Shown piece after piece: positions 9,113 through 16,617 of a DNA stretch of 64,000 bases (within the stretch, counting starts at the first letter, position 1; each line of letters begins with the position of its first letter). The stretch spans positions 1 through 64,000 of the forward strand of contig WYBT01000021.1 of the NCBI GenBank assembly GCA_011525785.1, given 5' to 3'. The position numbers and the translations under genes are program-made. The notes beneath the pieces were generated by a model. That model was given only the letters and a program-made list of their open reading frames with translations, did no database searches and had not been told where the DNA came from. The DNA comes from Planctomycetaceae bacterium. GTDB taxonomy: Bacteria > Planctomycetota > UBA1135 > GCA-002686595.

Positions 9113-9150
9113 GGGCCCGCCGATTCTCCTGAGGTCGGCGGGTCCTTTTT
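9113..9150 (+). terminator. Rho-independent terminator, plus strand
   Basis: An 11-bp stem GGGCCCGCCGA (9113-9123) / TCGGCGGGTCC (9135-9145) with one G-T pair and an 11-nt loop is followed directly by TTTTT (9146-9150). It is the only hairpin I noticed in the window with a canonical T-run. It may also slow transcription from the minus-strand gene that ends at 9160, but the T-run points to plus-strand use. Confidence 0.75.
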
Positions 9151-9159
9151 CGTGCGGCC

Positions 9160-9789
9160 TCACGCCAGTCGATCGCGGCCCAACCCGAACGCCCCGGCGA
9201 GCAACTCGCTCGCGGGGAAGGGCAACACCGGCTGCGCGGCGGCAGCGGGCCGGCGCGACGCGAAGCCCGCGGCCGCGAGTGACCTCGCGAGGTCGCGGTC
9301 CAGGCGACAGCCGCAGGCCCAGTGGCGATGCAGCGGGGTCAGCGCGCGTTGGGCGGCCTGCTCGAAGCGGCGCGGCGAGCGCACGTGCTCCGCGAGCAAG
9401 AGCACCCCATCCGGGCGCAGCACTCGCGCGAACTCGGCCAGCGCGCGTCTGGGGTCATCGACCGAGCAGAGCACGAACGTGCACACGAGCGTGTCGATGC
9501 TCGAACTTGCCAGCGGCAGGTCCTGCGCGTCGCCACGCACCAGCTCGAGCTCGCGTCCGCCCGCGCGCGCGAACACGCGCGGGTCGAACTGCTCCTCGCG
9601 CTGCACGGCGCGCAAGCGGCGCAACTGTGCGGGGTAGTGGGGCAGATTGAGCCCCGTGCCGATCCCGACTTCGACGACCTCGCCGCGCGCGCGTGAAAGC
9701 AGCGCGCGCCGCAGCTCCTCGACTCGAGGGCGCCGCAGCGCGCGATCCATCAGTGGATTGAAGACGTGTTGCTCGTACCAGCTCGTCAT
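9160..9789 (-). CDS. Class I SAM-dependent methyltransferase (UbiE/COQ5-like fold)
   Basis: 209 aa from the ATG at 9789. Motif I, VVEVGIGTGLNLPHYP, at about residues 38-51 forms the SAM-binding glycine loop. GDAQDLPLASSSIDTLVCTF provides motifs II/III, and RVLRPDGVLLLAEH the post-motif strand. The C-terminal part HWACGCRLDRDLARSLAAAGF resembles small UbiE-like methyltransferases that act on lipids or other small molecules; the substrate is not predictable. The module-bearing gene upstream (start 12481, stop 9818) is separated by only 28 nt, so the two may be co-transcribed without an obvious functional link. Confidence 0.85.
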   Translation of the reverse strand: MTSWYEQHVFNPLMDRALRRPRVEELRRALLSRARGEVVEVGIGTGLNLPHYPAQLRRLRAVQREEQFDPRVFARAGGRELELVRGDAQDLPLASSSIDTLVCTFVLCSVDDPRRALAEFARVLRPDGVLLLAEHVRSPRRFEQAAQRALTPLHRHWACGCRLDRDLARSLAAAGFASRRPAAAAQPVLPFPASELLAGAFGLGRDRLA

Positions 9790-9817
9790 GGCCGCGGGTG
9801 CGGCGCATGATCGCGCG

Positions 9818-12481
9818 CTACGGGCAGATCGTGAAGCGCAGCGCGCTCGAGAGCGCGGTGGTCTTCGCGCTCGGCGGGTCGCGGAAGAAGGCCTGCGCCC
9901 ACACGTCCTGGCCGGCGCTGAAGGGCTGGCCGAGCGCGCCCGGGTTGGCGTTCGAGAACGCGTTCCAGTCGAGCGTCATGAGGCCGTCGCACGCGCCGGA
10001 GTTCCCGCCGGTCGTCTGCGTCGGCGTGCGTTGCGTCGGGGCCTTCACGCACAACAAGTGCGAGCTCTGACCCCACGGCGAGGCGATGGCGCCGTTCACG
10101 CCGTAGAAGAGGTGCCCGCTGCGCGCGCCCTCGAGCTGCGTCGCGTTGAGCACGAGGTTCGTGGCCTGCGACGCGCTCGCGCGACCGCTCGCGCCGAGCG
10201 TCGGCGCGCACCCGCTGGAGGTCGTGCCGCTCGAGCAGTAGCTCTCGCTCTCGCAAGTGCGGCCCCAGCGCGCGATGTTGAGCGACACCACGTCGCCCGC
10301 ACTGCGGAACGCGCCGCCGACCCACAGCGACTCGCCCAGTCCGGTTCCGTCGTCGAGCACCGCGAGCGCCCGCACCGAGCCCTCCACGCCGCCGTCGAAC
10401 GGCGCCCAGCCCGTGCCGTTCCAGCGCGCCAGGCCGCGCTGCGCCTGGGTCACGCCGAAATACAGCTCACCGCCAGCGAGCAGCAACGGTCCGCTGCCGT
10501 CGTCGAACACCTCGAGCGCGTACACCTGACCGACCAGGCCGTTGCCGACGGGTTGCCAGCTCACGCCGTCCCAGCGCGCGATACGACCCGCCGCGGCGGG
10601 AGGCGCCGAGGAGAACGCGCCGCCTGCGTAGAGCTTGGGGCCGGCGCCGTCGTCGTGGACGGCCAGCGCGAACACACCGGAATTGAAGCCGTTGCCGACC
10701 GGATGCCACGCGGACCCGTCGTAGCGCGCGATGCCGTACACCGCCTGTCCGCCGGCCTGGATGAACCCGCCGGCCGCGTAGAGCTGCTCGCCACCGCCTT
10801 GGCCGTCGTCGTGGAAGACCAGCGCGTGCACCGTGCCGTTGGGCGCGAGCGGACCGACCGAACTCCACGTCTGACCGTTCCAACGCGCGATGTTGCGCGC
10901 CGTCGTTCCGTTGACGGTTTGGAAATTCCCGCCGATGTACAGCACGGGGCCGCTGCCGTCGTCGTGCGCGAGCTGAGTGCGGATGCTCGACTCGCCGCCT
11001 GCGATCGTGGCCAAGGCCGTCGACTGCACGCCGTCCCACGCGAAGTGCAGCGTGTGGGGCTGCGAGAAACCGCCCGCTGCGTACAACTGCTCGCCGCTGC
11101 CGAAGTCGAACGAGCCGAGCGTGTCGACGCGCCCGTTGACCGCCGGTGCGTTCGCGCTCCACTCGACGCCCGACCAGCGCGCCAGGTACGAGCGATTCGC
11201 GCCCGGGGCATCGATGAAGCCGCCGCCGGCGTAGAGCCCGCCGCCGAAGGCCGCCAGCGCGGACACGGACGTGTCGACACCCGCGCCGCGGCCGAGGCTG
11301 CTGAAGCCCGCGTCGCTCCAACTGACGACGTTGTGCGCGGACACTGCGTCAGCGCGTTCGAAGGTTCCGCCCACGAACAGGCGCTGGCCCGAGCCTAGAT
11401 CGCCGCTCGCGACGGAGGTGGCCGCGGCGCCGAAGGGGCCGCTCACCAGTCCGCTCGAGCCGAGGTTCTCCCACTGCGCGCCGTTCCACAGCGCCAGTCC
11501 GGCGCTCGTCGCGGCGCCGAGCGAGTCGAAGCCGCCAGCAGCGACCAGTCGCGGGCCGTTCGAAGTCGTGACCACGGCGAGGTCGAACACATCGCCGCCG
11601 ACGGGCGCGCCGATCTGCTCCCACACGCCGTTGCGATAGCGCGCGACGCCGATGAGCGGAGCTGTCGAATTGCCGGCCGCGTACAGCGCCGGGCCCGAGC
11701 CGTCGTCGAACGTCACGAGGCGCGAGACGACGCCTTCGACCGCGCCGCCGACCGCGCTCCAACTCGCGCCGTCCCAGGCCAGGACCGCGGCGTAGTTCAG
11801 GGACGTCGTCGGCTGCAGGAGCTGACCCGCGACGTAGAGCTTCTCACCCGCGCCGTCGTCGAACGAGGCGACGTCGAGCACGCGGCCATCGAGGTCCGTG
11901 CCGACGCTCAGCCACTGGGAGCCGTTCCACTTCGCCAGTGCGCTGAACGGACTGCCGAGGGGCGAAAAGAGTCTTCGGCCGACGTAGAGCTCCGTCGTTC
12001 CGGTGTAGGTCACGCTGCGCAGCGCTGTGACCTCGAGCGGAGTGAAATTGACCGCGCTGTCGAGCGACTCCCAACCCTGGCTCGTGCGGCGAGCGATCGA
12101 GCGCGCTGTGACACCGTCGATGGCCGAGAAGTAGCCGGCGGCGTAGAGCTGCGGCCCGGAACCTGAGTCGAAGGACTCGACCAGCGCGACGTGCGAGGTT
12201 GTCGCGCTCTGGCCGGGGAACGGTGAGGCATTCGTGGCGACGCGCCGCCAACTCGCGCCGTTCCACGCGGCCACTACGACGTTGTTGACCTCGCCGGCCG
12301 CCTGCAGTCGTCCACAGACGTGCAGCGCGGGTCCGGACCCGTCGTCGAGCACGACAACATCGCTCGCCGGCGCTGCGAGGCCGCGCGGCGCGAAGTCCGT
12401 CGCCCAACCCTGCGGCTGGGCGCGCGCTTCGAACGTGCCGATGAACAAAGCGAAAGCGAAACAGTGCCAGATCGCGCGCAT
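9818..12481 (-). CDS. Secreted multi-blade propeller protein with C-terminal cysteine module
   Basis: 887 aa from the ATG at 12481, selected because GGGAGGGG lies just upstream and MRAIWHCFAFALFIGTFEARAQ is a typical signal peptide; an in-frame start 17 codons upstream is less likely. The mature protein has at least a dozen repeats of ~45-60 residues with the core D-D-G-S-G-P-x-L-Y-A-x-G followed by I-A-R-W-x-G-x-x-W, a kelch-like propeller repeat. The last ~135 residues carry the shared module (YCSSG..SGC / LLCVKAP / ACDG / FRDP). Probably exposed on the cell surface or in the periplasm; ligand unknown. A good sigma-70-like promoter lies 66-100 nt upstream. Confidence 0.85.
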   Translation of the reverse strand: MRAIWHCFAFALFIGTFEARAQPQGWATDFAPRGLAAPASDVVVLDDGSGPALHVCGRLQAAGEVNNVVVAAWNGASWRRVATNASPFPGQSATTSHVALVESFDSGSGPQLYAAGYFSAIDGVTARSIARRTSQGWESLDSAVNFTPLEVTALRSVTYTGTTELYVGRRLFSPLGSPFSALAKWNGSQWLSVGTDLDGRVLDVASFDDGAGEKLYVAGQLLQPTTSLNYAAVLAWDGASWSAVGGAVEGVVSRLVTFDDGSGPALYAAGNSTAPLIGVARYRNGVWEQIGAPVGGDVFDLAVVTTSNGPRLVAAGGFDSLGAATSAGLALWNGAQWENLGSSGLVSGPFGAAATSVASGDLGSGQRLFVGGTFERADAVSAHNVVSWSDAGFSSLGRGAGVDTSVSALAAFGGGLYAGGGFIDAPGANRSYLARWSGVEWSANAPAVNGRVDTLGSFDFGSGEQLYAAGGFSQPHTLHFAWDGVQSTALATIAGGESSIRTQLAHDDGSGPVLYIGGNFQTVNGTTARNIARWNGQTWSSVGPLAPNGTVHALVFHDDGQGGGEQLYAAGGFIQAGGQAVYGIARYDGSAWHPVGNGFNSGVFALAVHDDGAGPKLYAGGAFSSAPPAAAGRIARWDGVSWQPVGNGLVGQVYALEVFDDGSGPLLLAGGELYFGVTQAQRGLARWNGTGWAPFDGGVEGSVRALAVLDDGTGLGESLWVGGAFRSAGDVVSLNIARWGRTCESESYCSSGTTSSGCAPTLGASGRASASQATNLVLNATQLEGARSGHLFYGVNGAIASPWGQSSHLLCVKAPTQRTPTQTTGGNSGACDGLMTLDWNAFSNANPGALGQPFSAGQDVWAQAFFRDPPSAKTTALSSALRFTICP

Positions 12482-12553
12482 GGGTTCAGTCCCCTCCCGA
12501 GGAGAGAAAAATTCGGACTGGCGGTCCGCCACGCGCCATTCCAGATCCCTCGA

Positions 12554-12582
12554 GTTCTACGCGCACCCCTGAAATTGGTCAA
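12554..12582 (-). promoter_or_regulatory. Sigma-70-type promoter of the propeller gene
   Basis: Minus strand: TTGACC (12582-12577), 17-nt spacer, TAGAAC (12559-12554). The predicted start of transcription near 12547 gives a leader of about 65 nt before the ATG at 12481. It is the best-formed -35/-10 pair I found in the window. Confidence 0.6.
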
Positions 12583-12658
12583 CGCAAGTTACCGAATCGT
12601 CCCTCGCACGGGCGCAATTCGGCGCCCTGGGCGCTGGACGCGCGCTGAACGGCCGAAG

Positions 12659-13963
12659 TCAGCGTCCGGCCTCGGCCAGGAGCCGTTGCAGGTGCTCGAC
12701 CGCGATGCAAACGCCCATCGATGCGTCGTGCGCCACGCGCGTCGCGATCCCGATCACGCGGCCGTCGCGGTCGAGCAGCGGGCCGCCGCTGTTGCCGTCG
12801 AGCACCGGTGCGCTCACCAGGATCGTGCTCTGCATCTTGCGGATCGAGCCCGCGACGGGGGAGCACTCCGCGATGCCGTCTTCGAACACGCTCGTGCCGC
12901 GCGGAAAGCCAACGATGAGCACGTCATCGGTCTTGCGCGGCGCGCTCAGCGCTCCCAGCGGCGCGGGCGCGAGCGCGATCTTCGAGCTCACGCTCAGCAG
13001 TGCGAGGTCGTTGTTGTCGTCGGCGTGCACCTCTCGCTGCGTTTTGAGCGTCTTGCCGTCGACGCGAACGCGCACTTCGCGCAACTCGAAAGCGTCGGGC
13101 GCGCGCGCGAGCAGGCGGACAGAGCCATCGACACTCGAAACCGCGCGCGAGAAATCGAGCTGACCCTGTGCATCGAGCACGCGTGCCCCCTCGGGCCACA
13201 GCGCCCAGACGACGCTGTCCTCGGCCAGACGCCAGCCCTCGGCCAGGTGTTGTGCGCAGCTCGCGAACTTCCACGGCTCGACCACATGCTTGTTGGTGGC
13301 GACGCAGCCGTCGGCGACGACAAAGCCTGTGCCGAGCGAGAGCAGCTCCAACTCGCGCTCTTCACCGCGCTCGAGCACGTAACGCGTCGCCACGAGCACC
13401 AGCGAGCGCTCGATCTCGTGCTCGACCTCATGCCAGCCGGCGCGCGTTTCGAAGTGGCTGCGCGCGCGCCAGCCGATGAGAACGGCGGCCACGACGAACA
13501 AACCTGCCGTGATCAGCGTTTGGCGCTGCCGACGGTAGGCGCGCTCGATGCGGCGCTGCTCGGAGGCCTGCTGGCGGCTCGTGCGTTCGGCTTCGCGCGC
13601 GTCGTGCGCGTCCAGCGCCAGTCGCGCGAAGCTGGCCGGGCTCACGTTCCAGGCCTGGCGCTCGGCCTCGAGCCAGTCGCGCTCGATCTTGGTGAAGCCG
13701 TCGGCCGCAGCGACGCGCAACAACAGCGCGAGGACGTGCTCACCCTCGCGCTGCAAGTCAGCAGGGCGCTCGGACTCGGGCAGTTCCCCCAGGCTGTGCA
13801 GCGGCGGGAGCGTCGCGCGCTCGCTCTCGCTCAGTCCGAGCGCCTCGCCCAGTCGGTACAGGAGTTGGCGCTCCGCGGCGCTCTCGGGGCCGTCGACTCG
13901 CGCCAGTCCGCGCAAGATGCGATAGGCGATGCGAGCCGAAGCGAGATGCGATTGCTGCTGCAA
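12659..13963 (-). CDS. TerB-like domain plus membrane helix plus trypsin-like serine protease
   Basis: 434 aa from a TTG at 13963 (no clear ribosome site, so the start is uncertain). Residues ~5-115 are helical and resemble a tellurite-resistance TerB-like domain (ILRGLARVDG.., VAAADGFTKIERDWLEAE). A basic coiled stretch (120-148) precedes one transmembrane helix (~150-164). Residues ~185-430 form a chymotrypsin-fold protease of the S1C/HtrA type with the full triad: H226 (TNKHVVEPW), D319 (NNDLALLSV) and S392 (DGNSGGPLLD). No PDZ domain follows. The topology suggests a cytoplasmic sensor-like domain and a periplasmic protease. Fusing TerB to an HtrA-like protease is uncommon; role unknown. 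Confidence 0.85.
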   Translation of the reverse strand: MQQQSHLASARIAYRILRGLARVDGPESAAERQLLYRLGEALGLSESERATLPPLHSLGELPESERPADLQREGEHVLALLLRVAAADGFTKIERDWLEAERQAWNVSPASFARLALDAHDAREAERTSRQQASEQRRIERAYRRQRQTLITAGLFVVAAVLIGWRARSHFETRAGWHEVEHEIERSLVLVATRYVLERGEERELELLSLGTGFVVADGCVATNKHVVEPWKFASCAQHLAEGWRLAEDSVVWALWPEGARVLDAQGQLDFSRAVSSVDGSVRLLARAPDAFELREVRVRVDGKTLKTQREVHADDNNDLALLSVSSKIALAPAPLGALSAPRKTDDVLIVGFPRGTSVFEDGIAECSPVAGSIRKMQSTILVSAPVLDGNSGGPLLDRDGRVIGIATRVAHDASMGVCIAVEHLQRLLAEAGR

Positions 13964-14008
13964 GGTTCGAGCGCTGCGAGCGCGGGGGCAATCGTCGAGC
14001 GCCCCTGC

Positions 14009-14041
14009 TCCGCGGTCAAGCTCGGTCCGCGGTCAAGCTCG
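14009..14041. repeat. Two tandem 16-bp copies with period 17, overlapping the GT2 stop
   Basis: TCCGCGGTCAAGCTCG occurs at 14009-14024 and again at 14026-14041. On the minus strand each copy contains TTGACC. From the promoter-proximal copy, a 17-nt spacer leads to GACGAT, a possible promoter for the protease gene starting at 13963. The repeat overlaps the last codons of the GT2 gene. Confidence 0.5.
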
Positions 14042-14794
14042 CGCAGTACGAAGCGCGACACGCTGCTTGAAGGCGCGACTCCAAAGCAACTTCCGCAGCC
14101 GCCACACGCCCTGGAGGTCTTCGACGGCTGTCTTGACGATCTTCACGCGGCTGTCGTCGTCGTCGATCCAGCGCACGGGCACGTCCGCGATGCGGTAGCC
14201 CAGTCGCTCGCCCAGCACGAGCAACTCGGTGTCGAAAAACCAATTGCCGTCTTCGACGAGCGGCAGGATCTCGTTCACGGCGCGGCGCGAAATGGCCTTG
14301 AACCCGCACTGAGCGTCCGTGAAGTCAACGCACAGCGCGAGCTTCAAAACCAGGTTGTAGCAGCGCGAAATCACTTCACGCTTGAGGCCGCGCTTGATCT
14401 GCGAATCGGGGTGCAGGCGCGAGCCAGTCGCCAGATCGCAGCCACCCTCGTGGATCGCTCGACACAGCTTTTCGAGCGCGCCGAGTTCGGTCGACAGATC
14501 GACATCGGTGTAGGCCACGATGTCGGCGTCGCACTCGCTCCAGGCCTTCTTGAGCGCGCGGCCCCGCCCGCGCTGCGGAATCGTGAAGTAGCCGACGTTG
14601 GGATGGCGCGCCGCAAGTTGCGCTGCGAGTTCCGCCGTGCCGTCGCTCGAGCCGTTGTCCGCCACGAACACCTCCCAGCGGTACGGGAAGTTCTTTCCCA
14701 GGAACTCGCGGCAGGTGTTGACGCTCCACTCGAGCTGTTTGACCTCGTTCAGGCAGGGAATGACGAGGCGGACCTTCGGAGTGGGCTGCGGCAT
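14033..14794 (-). CDS. Family 2 glycosyltransferase, dolichyl/polyprenyl-phosphate sugar synthase-like
   Basis: 253 aa from the ATG at 14794. The GT-A fold is clear: VRLVIPCLNEVKQLEWSV at the start, VADNGSSDGT (~44-53), the metal-binding DVD at residues 97-99 (AYTDVDLS) and DAQCGFKAISRRAVNEI (~159-175), typical of Dpm1/DPG synthase-like enzymes. The protein ends soluble, with no C-terminal membrane helices. Enzymes of this type load a sugar onto polyprenyl phosphate, the donor used by membrane GT-C transferases. A putative GT-C protein lies 18 nt upstream on the same strand (14813-16408), so the pair probably makes and uses a lipid-linked sugar for surface glycosylation. Confidence 0.9.
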   Translation of the reverse strand: MPQPTPKVRLVIPCLNEVKQLEWSVNTCREFLGKNFPYRWEVFVADNGSSDGTAELAAQLAARHPNVGYFTIPQRGRGRALKKAWSECDADIVAYTDVDLSTELGALEKLCRAIHEGGCDLATGSRLHPDSQIKRGLKREVISRCYNLVLKLALCVDFTDAQCGFKAISRRAVNEILPLVEDGNWFFDTELLVLGERLGYRIADVPVRWIDDDDSRVKIVKTAVEDLQGVWRLRKLLWSRAFKQRVALRTARA

Positions 14795-14812
14795 AGAGGG
14801 CGCGCGCGGAGT

Positions 14813-16408
14813 CTATCCCGCTGTGCGCGTGCGTGCGGCGGCGCGCTCGCCCAGTCGCCAGATGCCCCAGCAGACGAGCGCCGTGGCGCCGACGAGCGCT
14901 GACGGCAGCGCCGGTCCGCTCAACCAGCTCACGTGCGGCCTGGTCTGGGCGAGCACCGTCAGCCACGGCAGTTGCGGGCCCTCGTCGAACAAACGCATCC
15001 ACGAGGAAGGAACGGCGGTCTGCGTGAGGAGCACGGTCCAGTAGCCCTCGAGCTGCACGGACCAGACTCCCAGTTGCGAGGCCGCGTGGCGCAGCTCGTT
15101 CTCGGTGTCGCTCACTTCGCGCATCATCGAGAGCACCAGTGCATGCGCCAGCACCGCACCGGTCAGCGCGCCGAGCCAGCGTCGGTCGAGCCGCGCGAGG
15201 TGATCGCTGGCGGCCAGGAACAGCATCGGTACGACGGGCAGCAAGTAGCGAAACCCCGTGTTGAACTGCAGCAGCGAGTACACGTTCATCGCGCAGAACA
15301 ACATGAACGCGAGGGTGTAGGCCCAGACCCAGCGGCGCTCGCGGCGCGGGAGCAGCAGTGTGCTCGGAGTTGCCGCGCGCGCCGGCAGGAAGGCGAAGGC
15401 GAGCAGCGGCGCAAACGGCAAGAGGCCCCAACTCGGGCTGATGAGGTTCTTGAGGAACACTTCCGGCGACGGGAGCGCGATCCCCCGCGCCCCCTCGTGC
15501 ACGTACTCGTTCTGATCGGGCATCACGAACTGGCCCGGCGTGAACGGATCGCCGTACATCGCCCACTGCGTGCCGAGCAGGAACGCGATCGAGGGCAGCG
15601 CAGCGAGGACCGGCGCAACTGCGTCGCGCAGCGCGCGAGCGAGGCCCGCTTGCCGCGCTCGCTCGGCGACGAAGTACAGCGCCAACATGCCGGCGAGCAC
15701 GACACCGGCGTAATCGAGGGCGATGCACATGCCGCACAGCGCGCCGGCCCAGGCTCGGCGCGAGAGCTTGGGCTGCGGCGACTCGAGTTCGCGCCACAAC
15801 AGCACGAACGCGCCGAACGCCGCCGCCATCAGGAACACGTTGTGGTTGAGGTGCGCCGAGCGATAGAAGACCGGCGTCGCGAAGGCGAAGAGCAGCGCGA
15901 GCCAGGCCGCTCGCCCGCGCTCGACGCCGCGGCGCAAGAGCGTCGCGTACATCAGCACCACCAGCGCTGCGCACAGCGGCGCCATCAGGAAGGCCGAGGT
16001 GATCGCGGTCGCCGCGCCGAAGCGCAGCTCGAGCCCGGCCTCCTTCACCTTGCGGAACATCGCGCGCCGCAGCGGGTACTTGGTGTCGTACGTCGCGTCG
16101 ACGCTCGGCGTCCGCGCAAGTTCGCGCTTGGAATGTTCCTCCAGCGCGTCGAGCAGCGGATCGAACACCAGCAGCGACGGAACGGCGATCAGCGATCCCA
16201 GCAAGTTGTTGCCGGTGTACACGTGTCCGTCGGTGTGCCGGAAGAGGTCCGCGTGCATGCCGTAGTAGCGATCGCAGACCCAGTCGCCGCGCTCGATCAG
16301 CGCGAAGGCGGGATAGTGCTCGCGCACGACGTTCGTGGCGAAGAACGCGCTGTAGACGATCCAGCAGATCAAGAACAGCCGGGTCGGAACGCTGGCGAGG
16401 AATCTCAC
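14813..16408 (-). CDS. Polytopic GT-C/GT39-like membrane glycosyltransferase
   Basis: 531 aa from a GTG at 16408; the open frame extends upstream to 16666, but that part is hydrophilic and overlaps the divergent gene, so the start before RFLASVPTRLFLICW is preferred. About ten transmembrane helices are visible. The first large loop has YPAFALIERGDW and YTGNNLLGSLIAVP, resembling the acidic first loop of PMT/ArnT-type GT-C enzymes, which transfer sugars from polyprenyl-phosphate donors. It sits immediately upstream of the GT2 that could supply the donor, and is divergent from the tandem receptor-like pair. Acceptor unknown; glycoprotein or cell-wall polymer are both possible. Confidence 0.75.
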   Translation of the reverse strand: MRFLASVPTRLFLICWIVYSAFFATNVVREHYPAFALIERGDWVCDRYYGMHADLFRHTDGHVYTGNNLLGSLIAVPSLLVFDPLLDALEEHSKRELARTPSVDATYDTKYPLRRAMFRKVKEAGLELRFGAATAITSAFLMAPLCAALVVLMYATLLRRGVERGRAAWLALLFAFATPVFYRSAHLNHNVFLMAAAFGAFVLLWRELESPQPKLSRRAWAGALCGMCIALDYAGVVLAGMLALYFVAERARQAGLARALRDAVAPVLAALPSIAFLLGTQWAMYGDPFTPGQFVMPDQNEYVHEGARGIALPSPEVFLKNLISPSWGLLPFAPLLAFAFLPARAATPSTLLLPRRERRWVWAYTLAFMLFCAMNVYSLLQFNTGFRYLLPVVPMLFLAASDHLARLDRRWLGALTGAVLAHALVLSMMREVSDTENELRHAASQLGVWSVQLEGYWTVLLTQTAVPSSWMRLFDEGPQLPWLTVLAQTRPHVSWLSGPALPSALVGATALVCWGIWRLGERAAARTRTAG

Positions 16409-16617
16409 GGTTGGGATGTTGGGGCGCGGAAGCGTAGCGAGTTGCTCGATCGACAGGCGCCGCGCGTTCACTTCACTGCGGAGCGCCCCTTCCGGCTCCG
16501 CGCGCGCGGATCGCTTCGGGCTCCACTCCTCACCGCCTGTTGCGGACTGCGCACTCGGCTTGCCCCCGAGAAGCCCTTCCGTTCTCCCGCAGTCTCTCAA
16601 CTCCATCGAGCCCACCG

